Positions 31,848 through 40,460 of a stretch of 64,000 nt of DNA are shown in pieces. Numbering within the stretch: position 1 is the first letter of the stretch; every line of letters starts with the position of its first letter. This DNA is from Trueperaceae bacterium (GTDB lineage: Bacteria; Deinococcota; Deinococci; Deinococcales; Trueperaceae). The DNA lies in NCBI GenBank assembly GCA_036381595.1, contig DASVCN010000041.1, positions 1 to 64,000 of the forward strand. The letters run 5' to 3'. A model generated the notes under the pieces. The model made no database searches. It was not told the DNA's origin and saw only the letters and a list, made by a program, of their open reading frames with translations. The translations under genes and the position numbers were made by a program.

Positions 31848-34800
31848 TCACGACCCATCCCCGCCCAGGGTCAGCACCCGTTCGTCGTCGCCGCGCACTC
31901 GCACGTCTTCTATCACCGTTTCTCCGGCGATGCTGATCGAGTAGAGACCGGGCGGTACCGATACGCCGGCGCCGCCCACGGTCCCCACCGCCACGACCGT
32001 GCCATCGGGCGCGAGCACTTCAAACGCCGGCTGGAGCGCGTCTCGAAGGGCCGAGGCCAGTGCCGCTTCGTCGCTCGTGTCGAAGAAGCGGCCGCCTCCG
32101 AGTCGAGCCCACTGAGCGAAGGCGGCCTTCGCCTCGTCCGAGGCGACGTCGAACGAGATGATGTGGAGCTGGACCGAGAAGCCCGAGTCGCGCAGGGCCG
32201 TTACGGCGGCCTCGACATCGCCTCCACACGATTCCTCGCCGTCGGTCAGGAGGATCACCGTTGCGCCGTCGCCGCGATCGCCCAGGTCGTGGGGGACCTC
32301 TAGCAGCGAATCCGCGAGGGGGGTTCCCGAGAGTAGTTGAGGCTGGGCCGCGGCAACGACCCGCTGAACCTGGGCAGAGTCGAGCGGACCCAGCGGCAGA
32401 TCGAGGCGGGTATCGCAGCTGTTGGGGCGGATGTGACCGAACATCCGCAGGGCGAACGGCGTTCCAGCGGGCAAGGTGTGGGCCACCAGGTCGTCGAGGA
32501 CCTTCTTGGCGACCGCAACCCGGCTCGGACCGGAGGGCAGCGGCCGGCTCATCGATCCGGAGAGGTCGAGGATTATCTCGACCGGGGGATTGCCGGCCGT
32601 CCCCTCGGCGCGCACGACGCTGAGCAGCCCCGGCCCGGGCGGCTCGCGGTACTCGGTATCCGTGAGCAGGCTGTAGCGGGCGGGCCGCCTCAGATGGCAA
32701 GTCGCCCTATCGAACCCGGCCTCGAAGTCGCCCACGCCCCGGGCGTAGTCGTAGTAACCGCCGGCCACGTCGGCCCAAGACTGCATGAGGTCCTGAGTGT
32801 AGGTGGAGCCGGCCGAACTGGTCTCGAAGGTGAAGATGCGCGGCCGCACCCGCTCCAGCTCCGTCCATAGCCTGGCATTGAGGTCGAGGCCGGGGCTCTC
32901 TGCGTCGGTCATGAACATGATCGCCCGGGTTCCCTCCCGCTCACCCAGTGCAAGAGTGGAGGCGAGGAGGCTGGCCTCGGCGTTGCTCGAGCCGGCCGAG
33001 CGGTCGTAGTCGTTGAGCGCGCTCATCAGCTCGAGCGGGTCGCCGCTCCAATCGGGCAGCAGGAAGACACCCCGGGGGTCCTCCTCGAAGGCCAGCAGTT
33101 GAGCGACCTCACGCCCGGGCTGGACGTCCTGTACGAAACCCGCCACGGTCTGGTAGATGATGTCGAGATACGGTCCCATCGAGCCGCTGTTGTCCCAGGC
33201 GAAGACCACCGATCGGGGCGGTTCTTCGAGCCGTAGGTAGTAGTCGCCCGGCTGCACGAAGGCGGTCAGCGTCTTCTGGGCAGAGGATCCCGATTCGTCG
33301 AACAGTACGGGCTTGCCGCCGTCGTCCAGCAGGTCGTACTCGACGCCCAGTACCGGCTCGCCGGAGAGCGTCAGTTCGAAGCTGTTCTCGCCCTCCGGGA
33401 CGCTTATGCGGTACCAGTCGACGTCCTCCCCGATCACTACCTGGCCTTCGACCGACTCCCCGTCCACGAGCAGCTGAGCAGTTTCAACGGTGTCGTTGTC
33501 GTCGTTCTCGCTCAGCGCCACCTGAGCCGACTGTCCCTGCTGGGCCTCGAAGACCGCGGTCTTCTGGGACTGACCCCACTCACCGAGGATGGTGCGGTAG
33601 TCGCCGCTCGTGGGGGCCTCGAATACCTTGACGGCAGCGGGTAGGGAGTAGCCGGTCTTCTCCGGCAACCCGCGGGCGCTTATGCGCACGAAGCGAACCC
33701 AGGGCGCGCCTTCCAGTTCGAATCGGGACTGCCGCGCGACGTCCCAGGTTCCCAGGACCGTCCACGGTCCTACCGGACTGTCGAGGCTGATCGCCACCTC
33801 GACACTCTCCAGTGGCGGCCCACCCACGGTCTTGGGGGGAACCCACTCGAGCGCTGCAACCCTGGCGGCACGGTCGTTGTGGAAACCGATAGCCCACTCG
33901 ATGGCGGTCTCGCCCTCGTCCAGGTAGGCTCCCCAACCGCCCGAGGTCTCGCTGAAGACATCCGGCCCCGGATGCCGGTCGGGCTTCGTCCAAACCAGGT
34001 AACCGCCGTTCGCGGGGGCGGCGAGGTCTGCTCCGAGGCCGCCGAAGAAACCTTCCGCCTCGGCCGCCACCGCCTTGAACTCGCCCAGTGTGATCCTGCC
34101 GCGGTAGCCGCTCTGGTTCGACAGGGCGACGAGGCGGAGGTAACTGGTGGTCACCGGGCTGTCGAAGAGAAGGGCCTGCTCGACCGGCTCGGGTCTCAGT
34201 CGGCCCTCGAGGATGGTATCGAACCGTTCGCCGTCATCCGACGCCTGCACTTCGAACTCGTCCAGCCACTCCTGCGGCCTGCCATGCGAGTACGGGTTCA
34301 GTAGAAGCCCTGCGATGGGCAGGGCCGGCTGAGCAAGGCGGAAGGTCACCGAGTTGCCTACGACTCCCTGCCAGCCGGTCGATGGCGCGACCATGCCGTC
34401 GATCAAGGCGAGCGCGGCTCCGCTACCGGCGGGGTCGGCGATGGTTCCACCGAGACCGGCAGCCGCCAGGTCGAGTCCGCCCAACAGTTCAGCGGGCACG
34501 GGCCACACCGCGGTGGGCCTGAGGGGAGGCGCTCCGCACACTGCGGTGAATTCGAGCGTGCCGGTGGGCCCATCGGCCCGGAAGTAGAGATCAGCCCCCT
34601 CGTCTTCGGTCCCGTTGGCACCGGACGGCCGAGCCTGAACCGTGATCCTGGTGCTGATGTCGGCCCGGGCGTCGGGCAGTACCTCGACCGTCAGCGGTAC
34701 CCTCCTGGTCTCCCCCGGCTCCAGGAGCAGCCTCGTCTGGGCCAGCCGGGGGCGCCACTCGTAGTGAGAGCTGGCCGTGCGCAACTCGACCTGTCTGGGA

Positions 34801-36434
34801 GTCGGACCGTCGTTCTCCACGGTCACGACCCCTTCTATGATCTGCCCCTCGTGCCAGTAGGCCGAGAGGGGGACGTCGTCGGCTTCCACCGTTACGCCTA
34901 GCTGAACCGGCGCGGGCGCCGAGAGGCCGAAAGCAACCGGGTCGAAGGCCAGGCGGTACGGCTGCTCGCCGTAGACCTGCAGCCTCAGGTCACTCGCGGC
35001 GGGCAGTTCGACCGTCGGGTCCGATTCGCCGTTCACGCGCGCGACCTGCTCGTAGCGCTCTCCCTCTACCCGGTAGAAGGTCAGCTGGGGCGACCCTTCC
35101 GTCTCCATCGTGACGGTTGACGGCTCCTTCAGCGGCGGTAGCCTGTACCAGTCCTCGTTGTCGTTTCTGCTCAGTTCACCTTCGATGGAGCCAGTTGCCG
35201 GCATCGGCCCGGCCTGGTACTCCTCGTCGTTGGGTTCGACATCTGCCGGCAGCGCCAACGGATCGAGCGTCACGTAGCCGATGCGATAGTCACCGGTCTG
35301 GTCGTAGCTCGGCTGCACCCGCAGGTAGTGGTCGCCGGGCAGGAGCAACGCCTGGTAGACGGTCGGCTCACCGGGCGGGAGGTCCTGCCGGGTCGAATAG
35401 AGATCGTCGAGGTAGATGTTGAGGCCGGTGCCTTCGTTCGGCTCCACCTCGATGCGGACGTACTCGCGCGCGTAGAGGGTGAACCGGTAGTAGTCACTGT
35501 CGCCGGCGTCGAGGGTTCCGCTCCTGACCGCCCCCCTGGGGAGCGCTAGCGCTCTCGTCGTGTCGTCGTTGAACTCGCGTTCCGCATCCTCCCCGGGCTC
35601 AGCCAGAGGGATCGCCCTCAGCGAGTAGTCGGAGTCGGCGCCTCGCACCGCGAGATAGTGGCGGCCGGGCAGCAGGAACAGGTTGGTCATCGAGACCTCG
35701 CCGTTGGTCGCCGAGCGTTGCAGCACCGACCTGCCCGATCCGTCGAGGTAGTCGAGCATCGAAAGGCCACTCCCTGCCGCCTCGAATCGCCACAGTCGAG
35801 GAGCTCCGGTTACCTGGAAGGAGTAGTAGTCGTACTCGTCACCCAGCCAGCGTCCGCTCGCCTCACCGTCACGCATCGGGGAGGCCTGGGCAAGAGTGTC
35901 GTTCGGCTCGGCCTCGTCCGCTTCCGGGGCGGCGAGACCGAGCTCGAGCCTGAACCGTGTCGCCTCGCTTCCGTCCTGGCGCAGATGTACCGAGTGTCCT
36001 CCCGTGCCGGTGCCAACCAGATCGACCAGCATGACCTCGCCTGTTCCTCGTCGGCACTGGAGCCGCGCCCCATCGGCGCCGAGCAGGCACAGCTCTAGCT
36101 CCCCTTCCGCCTCCAGAAACGCTCCAATCGACGCATGAGACCCATCCGTCGGCAGAGTTATCGGAAGGAGCAGGACTTTCGAGGGCGCTAGCTCGCCCAC
36201 CACGCATGCCGGAGCAGCGATCGGGCTGTTCTGCTCACCGCCGGAGGCGACGGTGGCACAGCTCTGGGACTGGGCGATCGCCGAGGAGCATGCGAGCGCG
36301 CCGAGCGCGCCGATGCCCAGCAGCAGAGCCACCAGCCATCTCGCGATCTGGCGCGCGCGTGGAACGCCCAAGGCGCGGGCGCTCGCCGTCCCGGCCCTCC
36401 CCGAGCCGCTTGGTTCGGCGCTACTTCTTGTCAT
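31848..36434 (-). CDS. Giant exported protein with PPC repeats, discoidin-like domains and two VWA domains
   Basis: This 1528-residue protein has an N-terminal signal/membrane segment (ARWLVALLLGIGALGALACS). It contains PPC-type beta domains marked by AEPNDTLAQA, REFNDDTTRA, DVEPNDEEYQ and NDDNDTVETA, an Ig-like NEW3-type segment near residue 540, discoidin-like carbohydrate-binding folds around 690-950, and two VWA domains with intact MIDAS motifs DNSGS (D1081) and DLSGS (D1290). It looks like a surface adhesin or scaffold. Its start overlaps the transglutaminase-like gene by 14 bases, implying coupled translation. The individual domains are well supported; the function of the whole is unknown. 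Confidence 0.8.
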   Translation of the reverse strand: MTRSSAEPSGSGRAGTASARALGVPRARQIARWLVALLLGIGALGALACSSAIAQSQSCATVASGGEQNSPIAAPACVVGELAPSKVLLLPITLPTDGSHASIGAFLEAEGELELCLLGADGARLQCRRGTGEVMLVDLVGTGTGGHSVHLRQDGSEATRFRLELGLAAPEADEAEPNDTLAQASPMRDGEASGRWLGDEYDYYSFQVTGAPRLWRFEAAGSGLSMLDYLDGSGRSVLQRSATNGEVSMTNLFLLPGRHYLAVRGADSDYSLRAIPLAEPGEDAEREFNDDTTRALALPRGAVRSGTLDAGDSDYYRFTLYAREYVRIEVEPNEGTGLNIYLDDLYSTRQDLPPGEPTVYQALLLPGDHYLRVQPSYDQTGDYRIGYVTLDPLALPADVEPNDEEYQAGPMPATGSIEGELSRNDNEDWYRLPPLKEPSTVTMETEGSPQLTFYRVEGERYEQVARVNGESDPTVELPAASDLRLQVYGEQPYRLAFDPVAFGLSAPAPVQLGVTVEADDVPLSAYWHEGQIIEGVVTVENDGPTPRQVELRTASSHYEWRPRLAQTRLLLEPGETRRVPLTVEVLPDARADISTRITVQARPSGANGTEDEGADLYFRADGPTGTLEFTAVCGAPPLRPTAVWPVPAELLGGLDLAAAGLGGTIADPAGSGAALALIDGMVAPSTGWQGVVGNSVTFRLAQPALPIAGLLLNPYSHGRPQEWLDEFEVQASDDGERFDTILEGRLRPEPVEQALLFDSPVTTSYLRLVALSNQSGYRGRITLGEFKAVAAEAEGFFGGLGADLAAPANGGYLVWTKPDRHPGPDVFSETSGGWGAYLDEGETAIEWAIGFHNDRAARVAALEWVPPKTVGGPPLESVEVAISLDSPVGPWTVLGTWDVARQSRFELEGAPWVRFVRISARGLPEKTGYSLPAAVKVFEAPTSGDYRTILGEWGQSQKTAVFEAQQGQSAQVALSENDDNDTVETAQLLVDGESVEGQVVIGEDVDWYRISVPEGENSFELTLSGEPVLGVEYDLLDDGGKPVLFDESGSSAQKTLTAFVQPGDYYLRLEEPPRSVVFAWDNSGSMGPYLDIIYQTVAGFVQDVQPGREVAQLLAFEEDPRGVFLLPDWSGDPLELMSALNDYDRSAGSSNAEASLLASTLALGEREGTRAIMFMTDAESPGLDLNARLWTELERVRPRIFTFETSSAGSTYTQDLMQSWADVAGGYYDYARGVGDFEAGFDRATCHLRRPARYSLLTDTEYREPPGPGLLSVVRAEGTAGNPPVEIILDLSGSMSRPLPSGPSRVAVAKKVLDDLVAHTLPAGTPFALRMFGHIRPNSCDTRLDLPLGPLDSAQVQRVVAAAQPQLLSGTPLADSLLEVPHDLGDRGDGATVILLTDGEESCGGDVEAAVTALRDSGFSVQLHIISFDVASDEAKAAFAQWARLGGGRFFDTSDEAALASALRDALQPAFEVLAPDGTVVAVGTVGGAGVSVPPGLYSISIAGETVIEDVRVRGDDERVLTLGGDGS

Positions 36435-38799
36435 CGCCGTAGAGGTTGTCCGCGAGGTCGTCCCCTATCGAAGCTACGAGCGAGATGATGTCGCCCGCCA
36501 TCCCGATCCCCTTCGAATTGCTGATGAATCCCGCCGTCCTCAGGCCCAGGCCCGCGGCACAGACAAGGAGTCGCGCGCTGGTCCTCACGGCTGTGCTACT
36601 GCGGGCTTTGAGACCCGCGCTTATGAAGCAGTAGGTGGAGATGGCGACCTTCACGAGTGGTTCGGCCTGCTCGACCATGCCCTGGCCCCATCCGTTGGCA
36701 CCGATGCCGAGGGTGGCCCCGTTTAGCGGGTCGATAGTCCACCAGCCCTCCTCGGGGGCTTGCCCTGCGACCGAGATGGGGGATAGCGGAGCTACGACGA
36801 CCGCACCCGCCTCCACCGACTCCCGTATCCGGGCGATCGAGTCGGGGGAGAGCTTCAGCTCTTGCCAACCTGGGTCCGTGGGGGACCGCAACGCGATCCA
36901 GTCCACACCCTGCTCCCGACCTGCTTCGAGGAGCAGCGCCGTGTTGACGACCCCGGCCTCGGCACTCGGGTGCGCGGCTGCTTCGATGTTCGTGAGCATC
37001 ACTCCGCGTCTGAGCCTGTCGTCGGCGTCGGCGCTTGCGCTCCCCGCATCGGAGCCGTCGGTCACCACGTCGAACGCCTCGATCTCGGTCAACTCTTCGC
37101 CGCTCAATGTGCCGAGTCGGTGGAAGGTAAAGATGCTCACCCGGTCCGAGTAGAACCCGGCGCCGCTTGCCATCTCGCGTAGCGCCAGCGCGACGCCGTA
37201 CGCGGGAGAGGGGAACGGGGCGGTGTCGACCGAGGCCGGGTTTCCGTCGAAGTCCCCCTCGAGGGATCCGAGCAGGACCTCCCTGTTGGCAGCAAGCGCG
37301 CTCGCCGCCAGGTGAGCGTAGAAGCTTGCCGAGGGCAGGGTGGGCGTGGCGAGGATATCGACCTCCGAGACGACGAAGGGAGGTTCTTCTCTCGCAGCGA
37401 GACGCTCCTGGATCGCGACGAAGTCGTCTCCGAGTCGCGCGGCGGCACCGATGAGATCGAAGACCTCGCGCCGGATCTTGCGCGTTCCCGCTCCGGGAAC
37501 GTGCAACTCGTACTCGATGAATTCGGCGGTCAGGTAGGAGGTCTGCTCGGGTGCCGCGCCGCCCAGGGCGCCTCCGAATCCTCCGAACATACCCCCGACC
37601 GCGTTGCCGACCTGCCCGGCGGATGCGGCACTGCTGCCCGGATCGCTGTTCAGTTCGCCAGTCTTCGTGAACGACTTCTGAACTATCTCCTCGTCGCCGA
37701 CTCGCAGGATCGGCAACCACTCTTCCCGCTCCACCTCGAGCGTCGCCAGGCGCTCTTCCAGCGCGGCGCCGGTGAGGGTGCTCAACTCCTGGGGGAGGCT
37801 CGGGGGCGTGTGCAGGAGTTGCACCGGCTTGCCGTAAAGCTCGGCAGGAAATATTTCATGCTCGAGCGCCACCTGCTCCTCGAGTTCGCCTTCGTTGAGG
37901 CGTTCGATGATCACGCGGATGGTCACGGTGTGCGTCATGTCGGGCAACCCGCGCAGTTGACCGACGGATTCGGGGCTGAAGCGCGTGGCGGGCTGAGCGA
38001 TGATCTCTCCGACCTCGGCGTCTGGGAGAGAAGGATCCAGGTCGACGATGTTGGTCGGCATCTGGATCTCCACCCACCAGTGATCACGCAGTGACTCGAT
38101 CCGCAGGGCACGTTCATCCTGTTGGCCGCTGATGAGGTCGCCAGCGAGGTCGACAAGGAATCTCGTCTGCTCGTCGGTCCTGGCAGCCAAGGTTCGCTCG
38201 ATCTCGTCCCCGGCCGCTTCTTGCTCGGTGATGCGATCCCGAAGCATGTCGACATCCAGTCCATGGCCAGCCCACACTTCTTCGGCACTTACCACTTCTT
38301 CGGCACTCATGGCGGCCTGCCGCGCCTCTGCAGGATCGATGCCCTCCGGCGGCTGCGACCGGTTTTCCAGCAGGCCTTCGGCCTGTTCAGCCGTCAGAGT
38401 GCCGGTTACCAGCAAGGCGTTGTGGCCAGCTCGAATCAGGAGTTCGCGCAGGAGGAGCGCACGGTCGAGGGAGTTCCCCCGTCGGTCCATGAGGACTCCG
38501 ACCGGACCACGCAGGGCCCCCTTGTAGGGCACCAGATAGGTATTGTCGCGAACCCATGCGAACAGCGCCTCGGGCTCGGTGCCGACCTCCTCTACGATCC
38601 ACTGCGGATCGAACGAGTCGCGCGGCTGTTGCGCGGCAGCGATCTCTACTGCCTCGAATAGCTGTTCCAACTCGGGGGCGTCCTGCGCGAAAGCCGTCTG
38701 CGCAAGCATCCCGAGCGTGAGAAGCGAAGTTGCCCAGATCCCTACTCTTCTCCGCGAACAGCTAATCGACACACCGATCACACTCCAACTCAGATTCAC
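36421..38799 (-). CDS. Exported transglutaminase-fold protein with Ser replacing the catalytic Cys
   Basis: This 792-residue protein has a signal peptide (VGIWATSLLTLGMLAQTAFA). The first third resembles a transglutaminase core: LFAWVRDNTYLVPYKGALRG, RRGNSLDRALLLRELLIRAG and HWWVEIQMPTNIVDLDPS. The expected nucleophile Cys is S110, while the His (H240) and Asp (D255) of the triad remain. The rest is unrecognised, with a Gly-rich stretch (NAVGGMFGGFGGALGG) near residue 405 and hydrophobic segments at the C-terminus. The GTG at 38799 is six bases after TACGCT. It is first in the exported-protein cluster. Confidence 0.72.
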   Translation of the reverse strand: MNLSWSVIGVSISCSRRRVGIWATSLLTLGMLAQTAFAQDAPELEQLFEAVEIAAAQQPRDSFDPQWIVEEVGTEPEALFAWVRDNTYLVPYKGALRGPVGVLMDRRGNSLDRALLLRELLIRAGHNALLVTGTLTAEQAEGLLENRSQPPEGIDPAEARQAAMSAEEVVSAEEVWAGHGLDVDMLRDRITEQEAAGDEIERTLAARTDEQTRFLVDLAGDLISGQQDERALRIESLRDHWWVEIQMPTNIVDLDPSLPDAEVGEIIAQPATRFSPESVGQLRGLPDMTHTVTIRVIIERLNEGELEEQVALEHEIFPAELYGKPVQLLHTPPSLPQELSTLTGAALEERLATLEVEREEWLPILRVGDEEIVQKSFTKTGELNSDPGSSAASAGQVGNAVGGMFGGFGGALGGAAPEQTSYLTAEFIEYELHVPGAGTRKIRREVFDLIGAAARLGDDFVAIQERLAAREEPPFVVSEVDILATPTLPSASFYAHLAASALAANREVLLGSLEGDFDGNPASVDTAPFPSPAYGVALALREMASGAGFYSDRVSIFTFHRLGTLSGEELTEIEAFDVVTDGSDAGSASADADDRLRRGVMLTNIEAAAHPSAEAGVVNTALLLEAGREQGVDWIALRSPTDPGWQELKLSPDSIARIRESVEAGAVVVAPLSPISVAGQAPEEGWWTIDPLNGATLGIGANGWGQGMVEQAEPLVKVAISTYCFISAGLKARSSTAVRTSARLLVCAAGLGLRTAGFISNSKGIGMAGDIISLVASIGDDLADNLYGDDKK

Positions 38800-38805
38800 T
38801 CGTGG

Positions 38806-38838
38806 AGCGTAGGGAAGTTGGCGTTACCGAAGCGTTAC
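38806..38838 (-). promoter_or_regulatory. Promoter of the exported-protein cluster with phased direct repeat
   Basis: The minus-strand -10 box TACGCT (38811-38806) is six bases before the GTG start. Upstream, GTAACGC occurs twice, 11 bp apart (38838-38832 and 38827-38821), covering the -20 to -40 region. The spacing of one helical turn suggests a dimeric activator, as with OmpR-type response regulators. Confidence 0.55.
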
Positions 38839-38854
38839 AGCATCTCTGCTGAAG

Positions 38855-39412
38855 TCACCTCGTCGGCTCTGCGCTCGTCGCTTCCGCGGCTGCCGTCTGT
38901 GTCAGCCAGACCTCTGCCTGGGCGGGCGAGTAGAGGCGCACGACCCGGAGGTGGGAGAACTCTGGCGCCGCTATGAGTTGTGGGTAGGCTCGTCGCCGTC
39001 GCCAATGGGTCTGCAGGGCCCAGAGGAATAGAGATCGGCGGGTCGCGAGATGCCACCAGAGGTTCTCACGGTTCCCGCCCCAGAGTTCCTCGCGCCTCGC
39101 CACGCGCCTCATGGTCCTGAGCAGCAGGCGGGTGAGGATCGTGCCGATCGAGTAGTCGAGCCATACCAGCGTGTCGGCCCTCGCCCACAGCAGGTCGCGT
39201 ACCTTGTGGTAGTTCCCGTCTGCGACCCAGCACTCCTGCGCCGCCACTGCTCGTACCGAGGCCCTGAACTCCTCCGTAGGCCTGGGCGTCCAGTGCGGTC
39301 CCCAATGGTGGGCGTCCAGTTCGATCTGCTCGCAGCCGAGGAGGTCGGCCAGACGCCCGGCGAACGTCGTCTTACCGGCGCCGGTCGTGCCGATCACGCA
39401 GATCCGCTTCAT
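38855..39412 (-). CDS. P-loop kinase, adenylate-kinase/FlaR-like
   Basis: This 185-residue P-loop protein starts MKRICVIGTTGAGKTTFAGR with Walker A GTTGAGKT, followed by IELDAHHWGPHWTPRP and WVADGNYHKVRDLLW, features of 'topology modulation protein'/FlaR-like adenylate kinase relatives. The substrate is unknown. The end of the protein is Ala- and Thr-rich. The ATG at 39412 follows TAGACT by nine bases with no clear ribosome binding site. It is divergent from the ArsR gene. Confidence 0.8.
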   Translation of the reverse strand: MKRICVIGTTGAGKTTFAGRLADLLGCEQIELDAHHWGPHWTPRPTEEFRASVRAVAAQECWVADGNYHKVRDLLWARADTLVWLDYSIGTILTRLLLRTMRRVARREELWGGNRENLWWHLATRRSLFLWALQTHWRRRRAYPQLIAAPEFSHLRVVRLYSPAQAEVWLTQTAAAEATSAEPTR

Positions 39413-39439
39413 GCTCGGCTCAGTCTAACCGTCACCCTA

Positions 39440-39491
39440 TTGACAACCGGCGCCCGCTAACGCATACTTAACCATCACGTTATAGAAAGGA
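39440..39491 (+). promoter_or_regulatory. Promoter, operator and ribosome binding site of the ArsR-SRPBCC unit
   Basis: TTGACA (39440-39445) and CATACT (39463-39468) are 17 bases apart, a good sigma-70-type promoter. TAAC-N6-GTTA (39469-39482) immediately follows and is the likely operator for the ArsR-type repressor. AAAGGAG (39485-39491) is the ribosome binding site. Confidence 0.7.
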
Positions 39492-39497
39492 GTCGTT

Positions 39498-39512
39498 ATG
39501 AATGGATTCTGA
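39498..39512 (+). other. Four-codon upstream reading frame overlapping the arsR start
   Basis: ATG-AAT-GGA-TTC-TGA starts six bases after AAAGGAG, a better distance than the 10 bases to the real start at 39502, which lies in another frame. It could tune initiation of the repressor gene. No direct evidence for translation. Confidence 0.4.
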
Positions 39513-39837
39513 TCGGTTGAGCGCGGTATTCGGCGCACTGGCGCATCCCACTCGCCGCGCGATCCTCGATCGCCTCGCACGCGGCGACGCCAACGTTGGC
39601 GAACTCTACGAACCGTTCGGGGTGTCGCAACCGGCTATCTCGCGCCACCTCAAGGTGCTCGAGCAGGCCGGGCTCATCACCCGTACCCGGCGGGCAACGG
39701 CGCGACTCAACCACCTGGAGGCCGGCCCGCTGCGCGAGGCGACCATCTGGCTGGCTCGCTATCAGGAGTACTGGGACGAAAGCTTCGAGCGTCTGGACGA
39801 ACTGCTGGCATCGCTCCAGCAGGAGCGGGACGGCTGA
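39502..39837 (+). CDS. ArsR-family transcriptional repressor
   Basis: This 111-residue winged-helix protein has the family pattern LSAVFGALAHPTRRAILDRL, a recognition helix in GVSQPAISRHLKVLEQAGLI, and a C-terminal helix typical of SRPBCC-linked regulators (WLARYQEYWDESFERLDELL). No metal-binding Cys motif is present, so it is not a classical metal sensor. It is followed after 40 bases by an SRPBCC gene, a common pairing in which the repressor controls its own operon. The operator is the TAAC/GTTA repeat upstream. Confidence 0.9.
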   Translation: MDSDRLSAVFGALAHPTRRAILDRLARGDANVGELYEPFGVSQPAISRHLKVLEQAGLITRTRRATARLNHLEAGPLREATIWLARYQEYWDESFERLDELLASLQQERDG

Positions 39838-39860
39838 TGATCCCACGGCTGATGATCCCG
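39831..39860 (+). repeat. 15-bp tandem duplication across the arsR stop codon
   Basis: CGGCTGATGATCCC is repeated head to tail with a 15-bp period. The arsR stop codon is in the first copy. It looks like a recent slippage duplication. Confidence 0.75.
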
Positions 39861-39877
39861 CAGACGAAGGAGGAACG

Positions 39878-40360
39878 ATGAACAGGACGAAGATAACCGC
39901 GGAACCAGGGAAGCCTACCGTGATCATCGAGCGGGCGTTCGACGCCCCTAAGGAGTTGCTCTTCCGCGCCTACACCGAGCCGGAACTGCTGGCCCAGTGG
40001 CTGGGGCCGCGCGGCTACGAGATGAAGGTCGAGCGGCTCGAAGCACGCGACGGCGGTCGCTACCGGTACATCCACACCGACCCTGAGGGCAACGAGTACG
40101 GTTTCAGAGGAGTCTTCCACGGGAACCCCAATAGCGAATCGATAATTCAGACCTTCGAGTTCGAGGGCTGGCCCGGCCATGTGTCCCTCGACTCACTCTG
40201 GTTCGAGGAGAGGGAGGGAAAGACGGTCGTGCGGACCGTTTCCTCCTTCCAGTCAACCGAAGACCGCGACGCGATGATCGAGTCGGGCATGGAGAAAGGT
40301 GTCGTCCAGGGCCACGAGCAGCTCGACGAACTCCTGCAGCGGCTGCCCGCCGTCAGCTAA
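39878..40360 (+). CDS. SRPBCC (AHSA1-type) domain protein
   Basis: This 160-residue START-like protein has the AHSA1 pattern VIIERAFDAPKELLFRAYTE, PELLAQWLGPRGYEMKVERL and RYRYIHTDPEGNEYGFRGVF. The fold binds hydrophobic ligands; partners of ArsR regulators are often of this type and have no assigned role. The ATG at 39878 follows AAGGAGGAACG. It forms a two-gene unit with the repressor. Confidence 0.9.
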   Translation: MNRTKITAEPGKPTVIIERAFDAPKELLFRAYTEPELLAQWLGPRGYEMKVERLEARDGGRYRYIHTDPEGNEYGFRGVFHGNPNSESIIQTFEFEGWPGHVSLDSLWFEEREGKTVVRTVSSFQSTEDRDAMIESGMEKGVVQGHEQLDELLQRLPAVS

Positions 40361-40371
40361 CGTCCGCCAGC

Positions 40372-40395
40372 GGGGCCCGGCGCCGGCCGGGCCCC
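40372..40395. terminator. Strong hairpin between convergent genes
   Basis: GGGGCCCGGC and GCCGGGCCCC form a perfect 10-bp stem with loop GCCG, 12 bases after the SRPBCC stop codon. There is no T run. A second GGCCGG/CCGGCC hairpin lies near 40430. Either could end transcription from both sides. Confidence 0.6.
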
Positions 40396-40460
40396 CGGCA
40401 AGGGCAGCTAGGCAGGTACCCCTTCCGGCCGGTCACCGGCCTGCCGTCGCGGTCCTTCGG

